A DNA stretch of 64,000 nucleotides. It comes from Planctomycetota bacterium. GTDB taxonomy: Bacteria; Planctomycetota; Phycisphaerae; Phycisphaerales; SM1A02. The stretch is taken from assembly GCA_009926625.1 (NCBI GenBank), contig RFON01000007.1, positions 1 to 64,000 of the forward strand, read 5' to 3'. Under the pieces are notes generated by a model. That model had not been told where the DNA came from. It saw only the letters and a list, made by a program, of their open reading frames with translations, and made no database searches. Below are positions 33,517 to 41,950 of the stretch, one piece after another. The stretch's first letter is position 1. Every line of letters starts with the position of its first letter. Position numbers and translations under genes: made by a program.

Positions 33517-36500
33517 TCAACCACCGGCGTCGCCGCCGCATGCATCTCCGACATCACCGAGCGGGCTGTTGAAGAGAATCTCAATCTGATCGAGCCACAC
33601 TTGGGTCTGTCCAAATCCGCCGAGAGGCAGCACGACCACTCGGGTCGCAAGATCAACGCCTGCGCCATTGGGGATGCCGATGTACTGCGGATAGACACAC
33701 GCAGGCAGGCGGAACTGTCCAATGACAGCACCTGCGGACGTCATCTGTCCAATGTACGGGGGCATCACCACCCAACGATTCGTGACATAGTTGTAGATGA
33801 ATGCCATCACGAGCGCGCTCGGGGCAGAGACAGTTTGCCCCACGACGCGAACAGAGACTTGCGTGAGGTCGTCCACATCGTTCAGGGTCGTGGAACGCAC
33901 AACCTGAATGTCGAGGACGCGCTTTGATGTTGGATAGAACAGCGGCGGACCCAATCCTGAGGAAGCGGAACCGCTCGGGCGCGATGTGATCGTCTTCAGG
34001 AACTTGTTGTCAATCTCACGGATACTCAGCTGCGAACCACTCAAGAGAGTTCCCGTCACGATCTGGAAGTCGCACTGATTGTTGGTGAAGAAGTTCCCGG
34101 TGATGACATTGGAGCCGAGGCGGCGCATCGCTGGGAATCCACCGACGAGGGCCAGGTCTTCGCTTCCGTCGCCGATCAAGTCTCCCACGAGCACCCCGGG
34201 CGCGCCGTTCTGAGTCGGAAATGGAATCGCGCCCACACCAGGCGCCAGTCCGCACTGGGGGAATGAGCTGTCGGGTGCCTGAAGCGCTCCCTTGATGTCG
34301 AGGCTGCTCAACGGAAGTCCGTCGTAGACCTGCTTCGACAGGGCTTGCATCATCGCCGCAACTCCTGCGATCTGCGCGGCACCTGCGCTCGTGCCGCCCC
34401 ATGTTGCCGTATAGGAGCGAAGTCGATTCTGCTCGTACTCCTGAACCGCTGGAATTGGCGAAATGCCAGCGTTCTGACCGCAGAAAAGATCGCCGTATCC
34501 GAGGGTTGCAACGCCGCGTCCCCATCCAGAAACGTCGACGGCTGCGGTGCCGCTGAAGTTGCTGCTACCTGCACGGCAATAGTTCAAGCCGGGGTACACG
34601 CGGAAATCGGCTGGCGTCGTCGTGAATTGGAAGCCAGGGTTCACGCCACCAGCGATCACCGCCGCCTCGGAACCCGCGATCGGATCGCCGATCGCTTGCG
34701 ATGCATTGCCAGCGGCGAGCACCACTGCCACGCCACTGTTCATGGCAGTCGTGATCACAGCCGCTGTCGCTGCAAAGACATTCAGCGGCTGTCCGGCGAT
34801 GTCAATCGGCAGCAGCATGACATTGCCGGGATTCGGATCAGCCGCGGTGATGTCTGAAAGCACATACGCCGCATTCACCATTGCAGTGAGAAGGCGACCT
34901 TGTTCCTCGAACGACTCGGTCGGGAAAAACAAGGGGGTCGCCTCTGGCACGATTCCAGTGACCCCGATTGTGTTGTCGTTGGCGGAGATGATCCCAAGCG
35001 TTGCCGTGCCGTGCATGGGAGCGGCATCGAAACTGCCCTCGAAAGTCGGCGGCGGATCCGACTGGTCGTTGATCACCAGGGGAGTTTGCCCTGGCTCAAC
35101 GATCACCTTGGTGACGCCTGTGATCGGATCGATCAAGTCCTCGTGATTCGCGAGTGCAGACGGCTCGATCACTGCGATCTTGATCGTCGGTAGCTGCGGT
35201 CCGTTGTCACCCGGGAACTGGTTCAGCAGGCTGCGGAATCCAGCGAGGTCGAGTCCTCCCCCGCGAAAACCCGTTGCATTGATGAACGGCCCAAGGGTGC
35301 CAGGCGGGGTTGGCGGCGGTGGATTCGGCCCGTTGTACGGGTCGGGGAACTTCTGCGCCGTGGTGTACAAGCTGAGTGCAAAGCTGTCCGGCGTCGCAAC
35401 CGGCGGCGGCAACTCCAGCATGCTCGGATCGAAGAGCGGCGACGGATCCTGATTGCTCGGTGCCAGCGGCGAGCCGCCATTGATGAGCAAACCAGGCGTC
35501 GAGTAGCACGAGTCGTAGAGCCCGATGGCAATGGACGCGCAGTTTTCGTCCCAGTCGATCGTGCAGCATGACACATCCCTGAAGCACACCTCGCGGCAGC
35601 AGTCTGGGTTCGAACTTCCGGCGAGCCCATGGAGATCGAACGGGGAGTTGGTGATCACGATCGACTCCTCGATCGGATCCCAGTCGCAGTCGAAGGGCGG
35701 GACTGGGGGGTAACCGGGGGGCAGGGGCGTTCCCGCCTGAATTGTCTGAAGGCAGGTGTCGTAGATGCCATCACCGCCGAAAGCCGATGGACCGAGAAGG
35801 TTGGCCAAGGTCGCACAAACCTCGTCCCAGCACACCGCACAGGTTGGGCGAGCGCCGACCACGATTCCGCAGGTCACAACATCCGAGCAGTTGCCGACCA
35901 ACTGCGGCGGAGTGCCATTGTCGACCGTTCCCGGATGCGGGTAGACGCAGGGGAGGGCGATGCCGTCGGCGCAAACGCCGCACTGGGCGCACGCAGTATG
36001 AGCGTTTCCTGTGCTGCCGAATCCGCAAACCGGTGCTGGCGATCCGCATCCGCCTCCCTGTGGGGCACAGAGTGAAACCTTGCCTTCGACCTCCACCCAC
36101 TCGACATCGGACATCGCCAGAAACTCTCGCCCAGCAGCAAGGAGTTGGCTAGGGGCAACGCCCTCGATCATCATCATGGAGGCAAGGTCGGGCGAAGTTC
36201 GTCCCGATCGAGCCAAGCCTCGCGCTCGAAGTTCGGCAAGGCGCTCTGGATCGGTATTGATTGCCTGACGGATGGTGGCCCCGAATCGAAGCAGGGTGGA
36301 CTGCACCTCACCGATGTCGGACTTCGCGAGCGAGGACACCTCGATCCCCGCGGTAAGCGGCGCTCGCACGGCGGCCGATTCCTTGAACATGACAATGAGG
36401 CGCCCCGTGTGAACTGGCTGCCCAGTGCGCGGATTGAGAGGCAACTGCAGGAGCCCAGGATCCTTGGTCGGGGTCTTGGTTGGTCCAATCGGTTGGGCAG

Positions 36501-36705
36501 ACAGTCGCTTTGCCGCGGAATCGCGCAATTCTTGCGCAGTGCGCGGATCGATCTTCGATGCACCCGCCGTGGCAGTGCGCCCCACTTTCGATGCCTGCTG
36601 CGATGCAGCTGGTGATGCAAGCGTCAGGAAGAGCGCGGCCAGCGCGCTGCACGACACCAGCAGGCGAGACTGACGCATGGAGGGCATGTGAGTCATGAAT
36701 GTCAT
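33517..36705 (-). CDS. Giant exported subtilase with Glu at the Asp position
   Basis: A 1062-residue protein with a signal peptide, a pro-domain, then a Cys-rich region (about 200-400) with repeated CxxC and WDExC blocks such as CAVCWDEVCATLANLLG and CCTIDWDENCASIAIG. The S8 catalytic domain follows: IAVIEPSALANHEDL with Glu514 where Asp is expected, HGTATLGIIS with His565, VVLAAGN for the oxyanion Asn, and GGTSAGAAQIAG with Ser773. A beta-rich C-terminal domain ends in Gly/Asp. ATG 36705 was chosen because a signal peptide follows soon after; ATG 36690 or 36675 are also possible. Expressed separately from the metalloprotease 296 bp downstream. Confidence 0.82.
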   Translation of the reverse strand: MTFMTHMPSMRQSRLLVSCSALAALFLTLASPAASQQASKVGRTATAGASKIDPRTAQELRDSAAKRLSAQPIGPTKTPTKDPGLLQLPLNPRTGQPVHTGRLIVMFKESAAVRAPLTAGIEVSSLAKSDIGEVQSTLLRFGATIRQAINTDPERLAELRARGLARSGRTSPDLASMMMIEGVAPSQLLAAGREFLAMSDVEWVEVEGKVSLCAPQGGGCGSPAPVCGFGSTGNAHTACAQCGVCADGIALPCVYPHPGTVDNGTPPQLVGNCSDVVTCGIVVGARPTCAVCWDEVCATLANLLGPSAFGGDGIYDTCLQTIQAGTPLPPGYPPVPPFDCDWDPIEESIVITNSPFDLHGLAGSSNPDCCREVCFRDVSCCTIDWDENCASIAIGLYDSCYSTPGLLINGGSPLAPSNQDPSPLFDPSMLELPPPVATPDSFALSLYTTAQKFPDPYNGPNPPPPTPPGTLGPFINATGFRGGGLDLAGFRSLLNQFPGDNGPQLPTIKIAVIEPSALANHEDLIDPITGVTKVIVEPGQTPLVINDQSDPPPTFEGSFDAAPMHGTATLGIISANDNTIGVTGIVPEATPLFFPTESFEEQGRLLTAMVNAAYVLSDITAADPNPGNVMLLPIDIAGQPLNVFAATAAVITTAMNSGVAVVLAAGNASQAIGDPIAGSEAAVIAGGVNPGFQFTTTPADFRVYPGLNYCRAGSSNFSGTAAVDVSGWGRGVATLGYGDLFCGQNAGISPIPAVQEYEQNRLRSYTATWGGTSAGAAQIAGVAAMMQALSKQVYDGLPLSSLDIKGALQAPDSSFPQCGLAPGVGAIPFPTQNGAPGVLVGDLIGDGSEDLALVGGFPAMRRLGSNVITGNFFTNNQCDFQIVTGTLLSGSQLSIREIDNKFLKTITSRPSGSASSGLGPPLFYPTSKRVLDIQVVRSTTLNDVDDLTQVSVRVVGQTVSAPSALVMAFIYNYVTNRWVVMPPYIGQMTSAGAVIGQFRLPACVYPQYIGIPNGAGVDLATRVVVLPLGGFGQTQVWLDQIEILFNSPLGDVGDACGGDAGG

Positions 36706-36886
36706 GGATGTCCTACTCAACGAACTTTCGACGCTTCGGTGCGGATGCAAGCGAGCGCGGTTCAACCTAAACAACGCAGGCGCCGCGGTCTACGAAACCG
36801 CTGGCAAGGGGCAAACGAGCCAACAGGCAAAAGCATACCAATCGCCATACGGATCGCTCGCGCATCGCGTGCCGAGGCTTCGGCAA

Positions 36887-38227
36887 TTATCCGCCCGAAA
36901 CGGTCTTGCGAATGAGGCGCGATCCGATGTCGCGGCGGAAGAAAGCCCCGCTGAACCGCACCGATTCCGCAAGCGCAGTCGCCCGCGCGCACGCGTCGGC
37001 CAAGTCTTCCCCAAGGCATGTTGCGCCCGCCACCCGCCCACCAGAAGTGACGATCTCGCCCGACTTGGTCGCCCGCGTTCCCGCCTGAAAAATGACCCCG
37101 CTGTCACATGTGCGGGGAAGGGTGGCGCCGAGCCCCTCGATCGGGTCACCTGAGCGCGCCGATGCTGGATACCCCGCGCTGCAAACCACAACGCAACACG
37201 CTGGCCGCGGGTCAAAGGAAAACTGCGCTTCAGCCAACCTTCCCTGCGCAGTCAACCAAAGGGTTTCGAGCAAGTCGCCTTGGAATCGCGCCATCAAGAC
37301 CTGCGTCTCTGGATCGCCAAACCTGCAGTTGAACTCCAGCACCTTCGGTCCTGCGGGTGTCAGCATCAGCCCGGCAAAGAGCACGCCTCGGTACTCGATT
37401 CCCTGCCGACGCAGTCCGTCGACCGCGGGCACGAATACCTCGCGCGCGACGGTCTTGAGTTCCTCATCACCGAGCAGCGGGGTGGGGCAAATCGTTCCCA
37501 TGCCACCCGTATTCGGCCCCTTGTCACCTTCGCCCACCTGCTTGTGGTCCTGCACCGTATCGAGCAGCGTGATCGTGCGCCCGTCCACGAGCGCGAGCAG
37601 CGACACTTCCTGTCCCTCCAAGCGTTCTTCGATGACGACGGTCTGTCCTGCATCGCCGAACTGCCGCGTATCCATGCAGGCGCGGACGGCGGTGATCGCC
37701 TGTTCACGCGTCTCGCACACACTCACTCCCTTGCCCGCGCAGAGACCCGCAGCCTTCACCACGCAAGGTTCGTCGCGCTCAGTCACATAGGCGAGCGCCG
37801 CATCGAGCGAAGTGAACGCCCGACCCTCACCAGTGGGGATCGATGTCTGGCGCATCAAGGTCTTGGCGAATGCCTTGTCCGACTCGATGCGCGCGGCTGC
37901 CTTCACTGGACCGAAGACAGGGCGGTGTGGTGTGGCAAGGCGGTCAGCCAATCCCTCGGCGAGGGGCACTTCGGGTCCAACGACAACAAACCCGATCTGT
38001 TCGCGCGTCAGCCAGCGTTCGAGGTTGAACCTGTTTCGCGCTCCAAGATCTTCTGGGCACGCCGTGCCAAGGGCAAGCAACCCAGGATGCGCGTTCTGCT
38101 CCACAAAGAGCTTGCCGAGTCGCGGCGACTGCGAAAGTCGCCACGCAAGCGCGTGCTCGCGCCCACCCGAGCCCACGAGCAGGACATTCAGGAGGTCGGG
38201 TATGGGCTGCGAGGGGGAATCCGTCAT
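36887..38227 (-). CDS. purD: Phosphoribosylamine-glycine ligase
   Basis: Purine synthesis step 2, an ATP-grasp enzyme of 446 residues. The N-terminus has LLVGSGGREHALAWRL, the ATP-binding loop VVKAAGLCAGKGVSVC follows, and NTGGMGTICP and FNCRFGDPETQVLM complete the signature. It starts with ATG 38227 in an ATGA overlap with ald, so the two are in one operon. Confidence 0.94.
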   Translation of the reverse strand: MTDSPSQPIPDLLNVLLVGSGGREHALAWRLSQSPRLGKLFVEQNAHPGLLALGTACPEDLGARNRFNLERWLTREQIGFVVVGPEVPLAEGLADRLATPHRPVFGPVKAAARIESDKAFAKTLMRQTSIPTGEGRAFTSLDAALAYVTERDEPCVVKAAGLCAGKGVSVCETREQAITAVRACMDTRQFGDAGQTVVIEERLEGQEVSLLALVDGRTITLLDTVQDHKQVGEGDKGPNTGGMGTICPTPLLGDEELKTVAREVFVPAVDGLRRQGIEYRGVLFAGLMLTPAGPKVLEFNCRFGDPETQVLMARFQGDLLETLWLTAQGRLAEAQFSFDPRPACCVVVCSAGYPASARSGDPIEGLGATLPRTCDSGVIFQAGTRATKSGEIVTSGGRVAGATCLGEDLADACARATALAESVRFSGAFFRRDIGSRLIRKTVSGG

Positions 38228-39330
38228 GTGCTGAGCGCAGCGCACTCGAGATCATGCGCCTCTGCAACAGGCCTGTTCACGAGCGTGCCACGCGTGGCGT
38301 TGATGCAGTTTGCGAAGTGGTGGTCCATGCGCGCGAGTTGGTCTGCGCCGACCTTCGCCAGCTTCAGCACCCATGGCAGCGTGGCGTTCGTCAGTGCCTG
38401 CGTCGATGTGCGCGCCACGGCGCCAGGCATGTTTCCGACGCAGTAGTGCACGACGCCATCCACGGTGTAGACAGGGTTTCGGTGCGTGGTGACCTTCGCC
38501 GTCTCCACGCAACCACCTTGGTCGATCGCCACATCGACGATCACCGAACCAGGTCGGATGTGCTTGAGATCATCGCGGCGGATCAACTTCGGTGCTCGCG
38601 CACCCGGCAGCAGCACCGCGCCGACGATGAGATCTGCCCACGCGAGGCGTTCGCGGATCGCCTGCGGATCCGAGTAGATGGTGTGCACGTTTTCCGGCAT
38701 GAACTCGTCGAGGGCTCGCAGGCGATCGAGGTTGATGTCGGCGATCACGACATCCGCGCCGAGTCCGGCCGCCATCCGAGCGGCACAGGTTCCGACCACA
38801 CCGCCGCCGATCACCAGCACATTTCCTGGTGCGACGCCCGGCACGCCGCCGAGCAGCACGCCCGATCCGCCCCACGGTCGCTCGAGGTGCTTTGCGCCTT
38901 CCTGGATCGACAACTTGCCCGCCACTTCGCTCATCGGCGTCAGCAGCGGCAAGCGGCCCTCGTCGTCGGTCAGGGTCTCGTACGCACAGGCAATGCACTT
39001 CGATTCGAGGCAGCCGATCGTGAGGTCTCGGTCCGCGGCAAAGTGAAAATAGGTGAACACAATCTGGTCCGCCTTGATCATCGGGATCTCGGCGGGCTGC
39101 GGCTCCTTCACCTTGACGATCATGTGCGATCGTTCCCAAACTTCGGATGCCTTCGCGAGCAGTGTGGCGCCGGCCAAGGAATACTGTTCGTCGGAAAACC
39201 CACTGCCGAGCCCAGCGCCCGATTGGACAAACACCGTGTGCCCATCGCGGACGAGCATCTCGACGCCCACAGGGCGCATGCCGACCCGAAACTCGTCTGT
39301 CTTGACTTCCGTGGGAACGCCGACAATCAT
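38224..39330 (-). CDS. ald: Alanine dehydrogenase
   Basis: Converts L-alanine and NAD to pyruvate and ammonia. The 368-residue protein starts MIVGVPTEVKTDEFRVGMRP with active-site residues as in the family. The Rossmann fold is VLVIGGGVVGTCAARMAAGLG (about 169-189), and GAVLLPGARAPKLI and DGVVHYCVGNMPGAVARTST follow. A Shine-Dalgarno type GGAG lies about nine bases before ATG 39330. It leads purD. Confidence 0.93.
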   Translation of the reverse strand: MIVGVPTEVKTDEFRVGMRPVGVEMLVRDGHTVFVQSGAGLGSGFSDEQYSLAGATLLAKASEVWERSHMIVKVKEPQPAEIPMIKADQIVFTYFHFAADRDLTIGCLESKCIACAYETLTDDEGRLPLLTPMSEVAGKLSIQEGAKHLERPWGGSGVLLGGVPGVAPGNVLVIGGGVVGTCAARMAAGLGADVVIADINLDRLRALDEFMPENVHTIYSDPQAIRERLAWADLIVGAVLLPGARAPKLIRRDDLKHIRPGSVIVDVAIDQGGCVETAKVTTHRNPVYTVDGVVHYCVGNMPGAVARTSTQALTNATLPWVLKLAKVGADQLARMDHHFANCINATRGTLVNRPVAEAHDLECAALST

Positions 39331-39410
39331 GTGCTTTGCTCCAGTTGCGGTGATGGTGTGTGCCTGCGCAGCGAACGGTCGAGTGTAGCGATCGGGCGCA
39401 GTTGACTTGC

Positions 39411-39416
39411 TACCCT
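39411..39416 (+). promoter_or_regulatory. -10 hexamer TACCCT, 39426 gene
   Basis: TACCCT ends nine bases before the ATG at 39426, the same hexamer and distance as at lpxB and the zinc ribbon gene. Confidence 0.45.
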
Positions 39417-39425
39417 TCGACCTTC

Positions 39426-40913
39426 ATGACCCTGCCTGACCACGCTCCCGTTCGGTGGATGCTGCGCGCAGTCGCACTCTTGCTTTGCGCGGTTTCACTG
39501 CCCACTGCGGCGGCAGAGGACACCGTGCTCGTGGGGCTTCTGAACAAGCCGCTCGCCGACATCGCGGAGCGGGACCGAAGTGCCCCCATCGTCTTTGAGG
39601 CGTTCACCCGCGCAACGCCGCCGCCGCAGGTTGCGGGCGAGGATTTGTCGCAGTCCACGGTGTGGCCGTCCATGGAAGGGTGGAAGGAAGTGTCCGCCTG
39701 GGCAAAGGCGAACGCGCCACTCGGCGAGGCGCTGATCAAGGCGCAGTCCGCGAGTTTGCTCGGACTGCCCTATGGGACCACGAAGTCGAATCCGAAGTGG
39801 GTCCAGTCGGGTGCTGTCATCGAGGTCAGCGATCTCGAGGGCGGTCCGCCCGTGCGCCCCATCTACTTCCGAGTCGTTCGCACCATCGGCGCGTACGCAA
39901 CGGCGGAGATGTATCGGCTGGGTGAAGCGAAGGACTTCGACGGCGCGTTCAACATCGGCATCGCCTATGCGCGTTTCCTTCGGCAGGTTTGCGAGCAGTC
40001 GATGCTGGAAGAAAAGGTCTTTGGGCTGCAGAACCTCTCGGAGTGCATGACCGTTCACCGAGACTTCATGTGGTCCTACCTCGACCAGATTCCCTCGTCG
40101 GTGTTCCAGCGGGTGGCGATGAAGGAGTATGTGTTCCTGAAGCCATCGGACAATGAACGCATGCGCCGCCTGCAGCTGCCCGAGGGGGACAGCATCGTGG
40201 TGGCACGCGTGCTGGAAAAGGTGCTCGGGGCAGGATCAATCGACAGCGAGCGCTTTGCGGACCTCATGGCGTCGCAGGATGCGGGTGGGGACGACCTGAG
40301 CGCATTCGGCAGTCGGGAACTTTGGCGGCGCGTGGGCGAGGTGCATGGTTCCTTCGATGCAAGCAAGGAACGGCTCGCCGACATCTACGACGATTGGTGG
40401 CGGCGCTGGAAACTGCGCGCCAACTCGCCGATGCAGAAGGTCAAGACCCAGTTGTCCGCGACGAATCCGCTGAAGTACCGCGTGGTGGTGGATCTCGTGG
40501 GTGATGTCACCGTGGCGTTCCTGTGGAGGAGCGTGACCATCGCGGAGATCAACGGCACGGTCGTCGCGGCGGGCGTGTGCGGTGCGTACCGCGACTCGAA
40601 GAACACATGGCCCAAGGATGTCGAGCGTGCGTACGCGACCTACATGCCGAAGCGGTCGAACTTCGATCCGTTCGCGAAGGTCGTCGAGGGAGTGAAGCGT
40701 TCCTATCCGCTCGCCTATCGCACGCTCGCGCAGCGCTTGGCGATTGATTCGCCGTACGGGCGCGTGTGGGCGACGGGTTGCATCCTGCTTGCGGTGGGCA
40801 AGAACGCCGAGGACGACAGCGGGGCAACGCATTCGGTCGACGGCAGCGTCGGCGATCTCGTGCTGTGGCCGCCCGTGCGTGCGCTTGCGCGAAAGGAAGG
40901 TCTGCTGAAGTGA
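39426..40913 (+). CDS. Exported protein of unknown function, coupled to trxB
   Basis: A 495-residue protein with a signal peptide (about 1-30, ending LPTAAAEDT). The mature protein is alpha-helical with many Trp and no Cys pair or known motif. I do not recognise a family. The stop overlaps the trxB start (GTGA), so the two are made from one message. A role in an extracytoplasmic process that needs reductant is only a guess. Confidence 0.75.
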   Translation: MTLPDHAPVRWMLRAVALLLCAVSLPTAAAEDTVLVGLLNKPLADIAERDRSAPIVFEAFTRATPPPQVAGEDLSQSTVWPSMEGWKEVSAWAKANAPLGEALIKAQSASLLGLPYGTTKSNPKWVQSGAVIEVSDLEGGPPVRPIYFRVVRTIGAYATAEMYRLGEAKDFDGAFNIGIAYARFLRQVCEQSMLEEKVFGLQNLSECMTVHRDFMWSYLDQIPSSVFQRVAMKEYVFLKPSDNERMRRLQLPEGDSIVVARVLEKVLGAGSIDSERFADLMASQDAGGDDLSAFGSRELWRRVGEVHGSFDASKERLADIYDDWWRRWKLRANSPMQKVKTQLSATNPLKYRVVVDLVGDVTVAFLWRSVTIAEINGTVVAAGVCGAYRDSKNTWPKDVERAYATYMPKRSNFDPFAKVVEGVKRSYPLAYRTLAQRLAIDSPYGRVWATGCILLAVGKNAEDDSGATHSVDGSVGDLVLWPPVRALARKEGLLK

Positions 40914-41890
40914 GTGGAAGCGGCACTGAGCGCATCGTGATCATCGGATCGGGACCTGCGGGATGGACCGCGGCGATTTATGCGGCGCGTGCGAACCTGA
41001 ACCCGCTTTGCATCGTTGGCGTGCCGCGCACCGACCCTGCACCCGTCCTTCCAGGTGGACAGTTGATGTTGACGACGGAGGTGGAGAACTACCCCGGCTT
41101 TCCAAGCGGCATCACGGGCCCCGAACTGATGGACCACTTCCGCGCACAGGCGCTTCGGTTCGGCGCGCGCGTGCTCGATGAGGATGTGGCATCGTGTGAC
41201 TTCTCCAAGCGTCCATTCCGTTTGACTCTTGCGGGCGGTTCAACGGTGGAGTCGAACGCCGTGATTGTTGCGACGGGCGCGGTTGCCAACTGGCTTGGCG
41301 TCCCGAACGAACTGCGGCTTGCCCAAAGCGGCGGGGGCGTCAGTGCATGTGCCGTGTGCGACGGCGCGCTGCCTGTGTACCGCGGCAAGGAGTTGGGTGT
41401 CGTCGGGGGCGGCGATACCGCGATGGAGGAGGCGATCTACCTCACCAAGTTCGCATCGAGGGTGCACATCATCCATCGGCGCGATTCGTTCCGTGCGTCG
41501 AAGGCGATGCAGGATCGTCTGCTTTCCATGCCGAACGCCGTTGCCGTGTGGAACAGCCGTGTCGTGGAAGTGCTTGGCGGCGAACGGATCGAAGGCGTCG
41601 TGCTTGAGGACACGGTCACGGGCGCTCGCAGGAATCTTCCGCTTGGCGGGCTGTTCATCGCCATCGGACATTCACCCGCCACGGGCTTCCTGCGTGCGAG
41701 CGGCGTGGAACTCGATCCGCAGGGGTATGTCGCGCTGCGAACGCGCTCGAGCGCAACGAACATCGAGGGTGTTTTCGCTGCGGGCGATGTTGCGGACCCG
41801 CACTATCGGCAGGCGATCACCGCTGCGGGAATGGGCTGTCAAGCGGCGCTCGAGTGCGAGCGTTGGCTTGCATCGTCGGGGATTCACTGA
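40910..41890 (+). CDS. trxB: Thioredoxin reductase
   Basis: A 326-residue FAD/NADPH enzyme. FAD site IIGSGPAGWTAAIYAARANL (residues 10-29) and PGGQLMLTTEVENYPGF follow the family. The redox pair is CAVCDG, the NADPH site is GVVGGGDTAMEEAIYLT, and the C-terminal FAD block is GVFAAGDVADPHYRQAITAAG. The GTG start at 40910 overlaps the upstream stop. No thioredoxin gene is adjacent. Confidence 0.94.
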   Translation: MSGSGTERIVIIGSGPAGWTAAIYAARANLNPLCIVGVPRTDPAPVLPGGQLMLTTEVENYPGFPSGITGPELMDHFRAQALRFGARVLDEDVASCDFSKRPFRLTLAGGSTVESNAVIVATGAVANWLGVPNELRLAQSGGGVSACAVCDGALPVYRGKELGVVGGGDTAMEEAIYLTKFASRVHIIHRRDSFRASKAMQDRLLSMPNAVAVWNSRVVEVLGGERIEGVVLEDTVTGARRNLPLGGLFIAIGHSPATGFLRASGVELDPQGYVALRTRSSATNIEGVFAAGDVADPHYRQAITAAGMGCQAALECERWLASSGIH

Positions 41891-41950
41891 ACGGCGCGCT
41901 CGCCGACCCGATCAGCCAAGTCACCCCGATCGCTTGGGTCATCGCGCAGA

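Noticed and set aside
33231-33731. 166-codon minus-strand frame between the two large protease genes
   Set aside because: Its upstream half overlaps the subtilase gene in another frame, there is no motif and no start signal.
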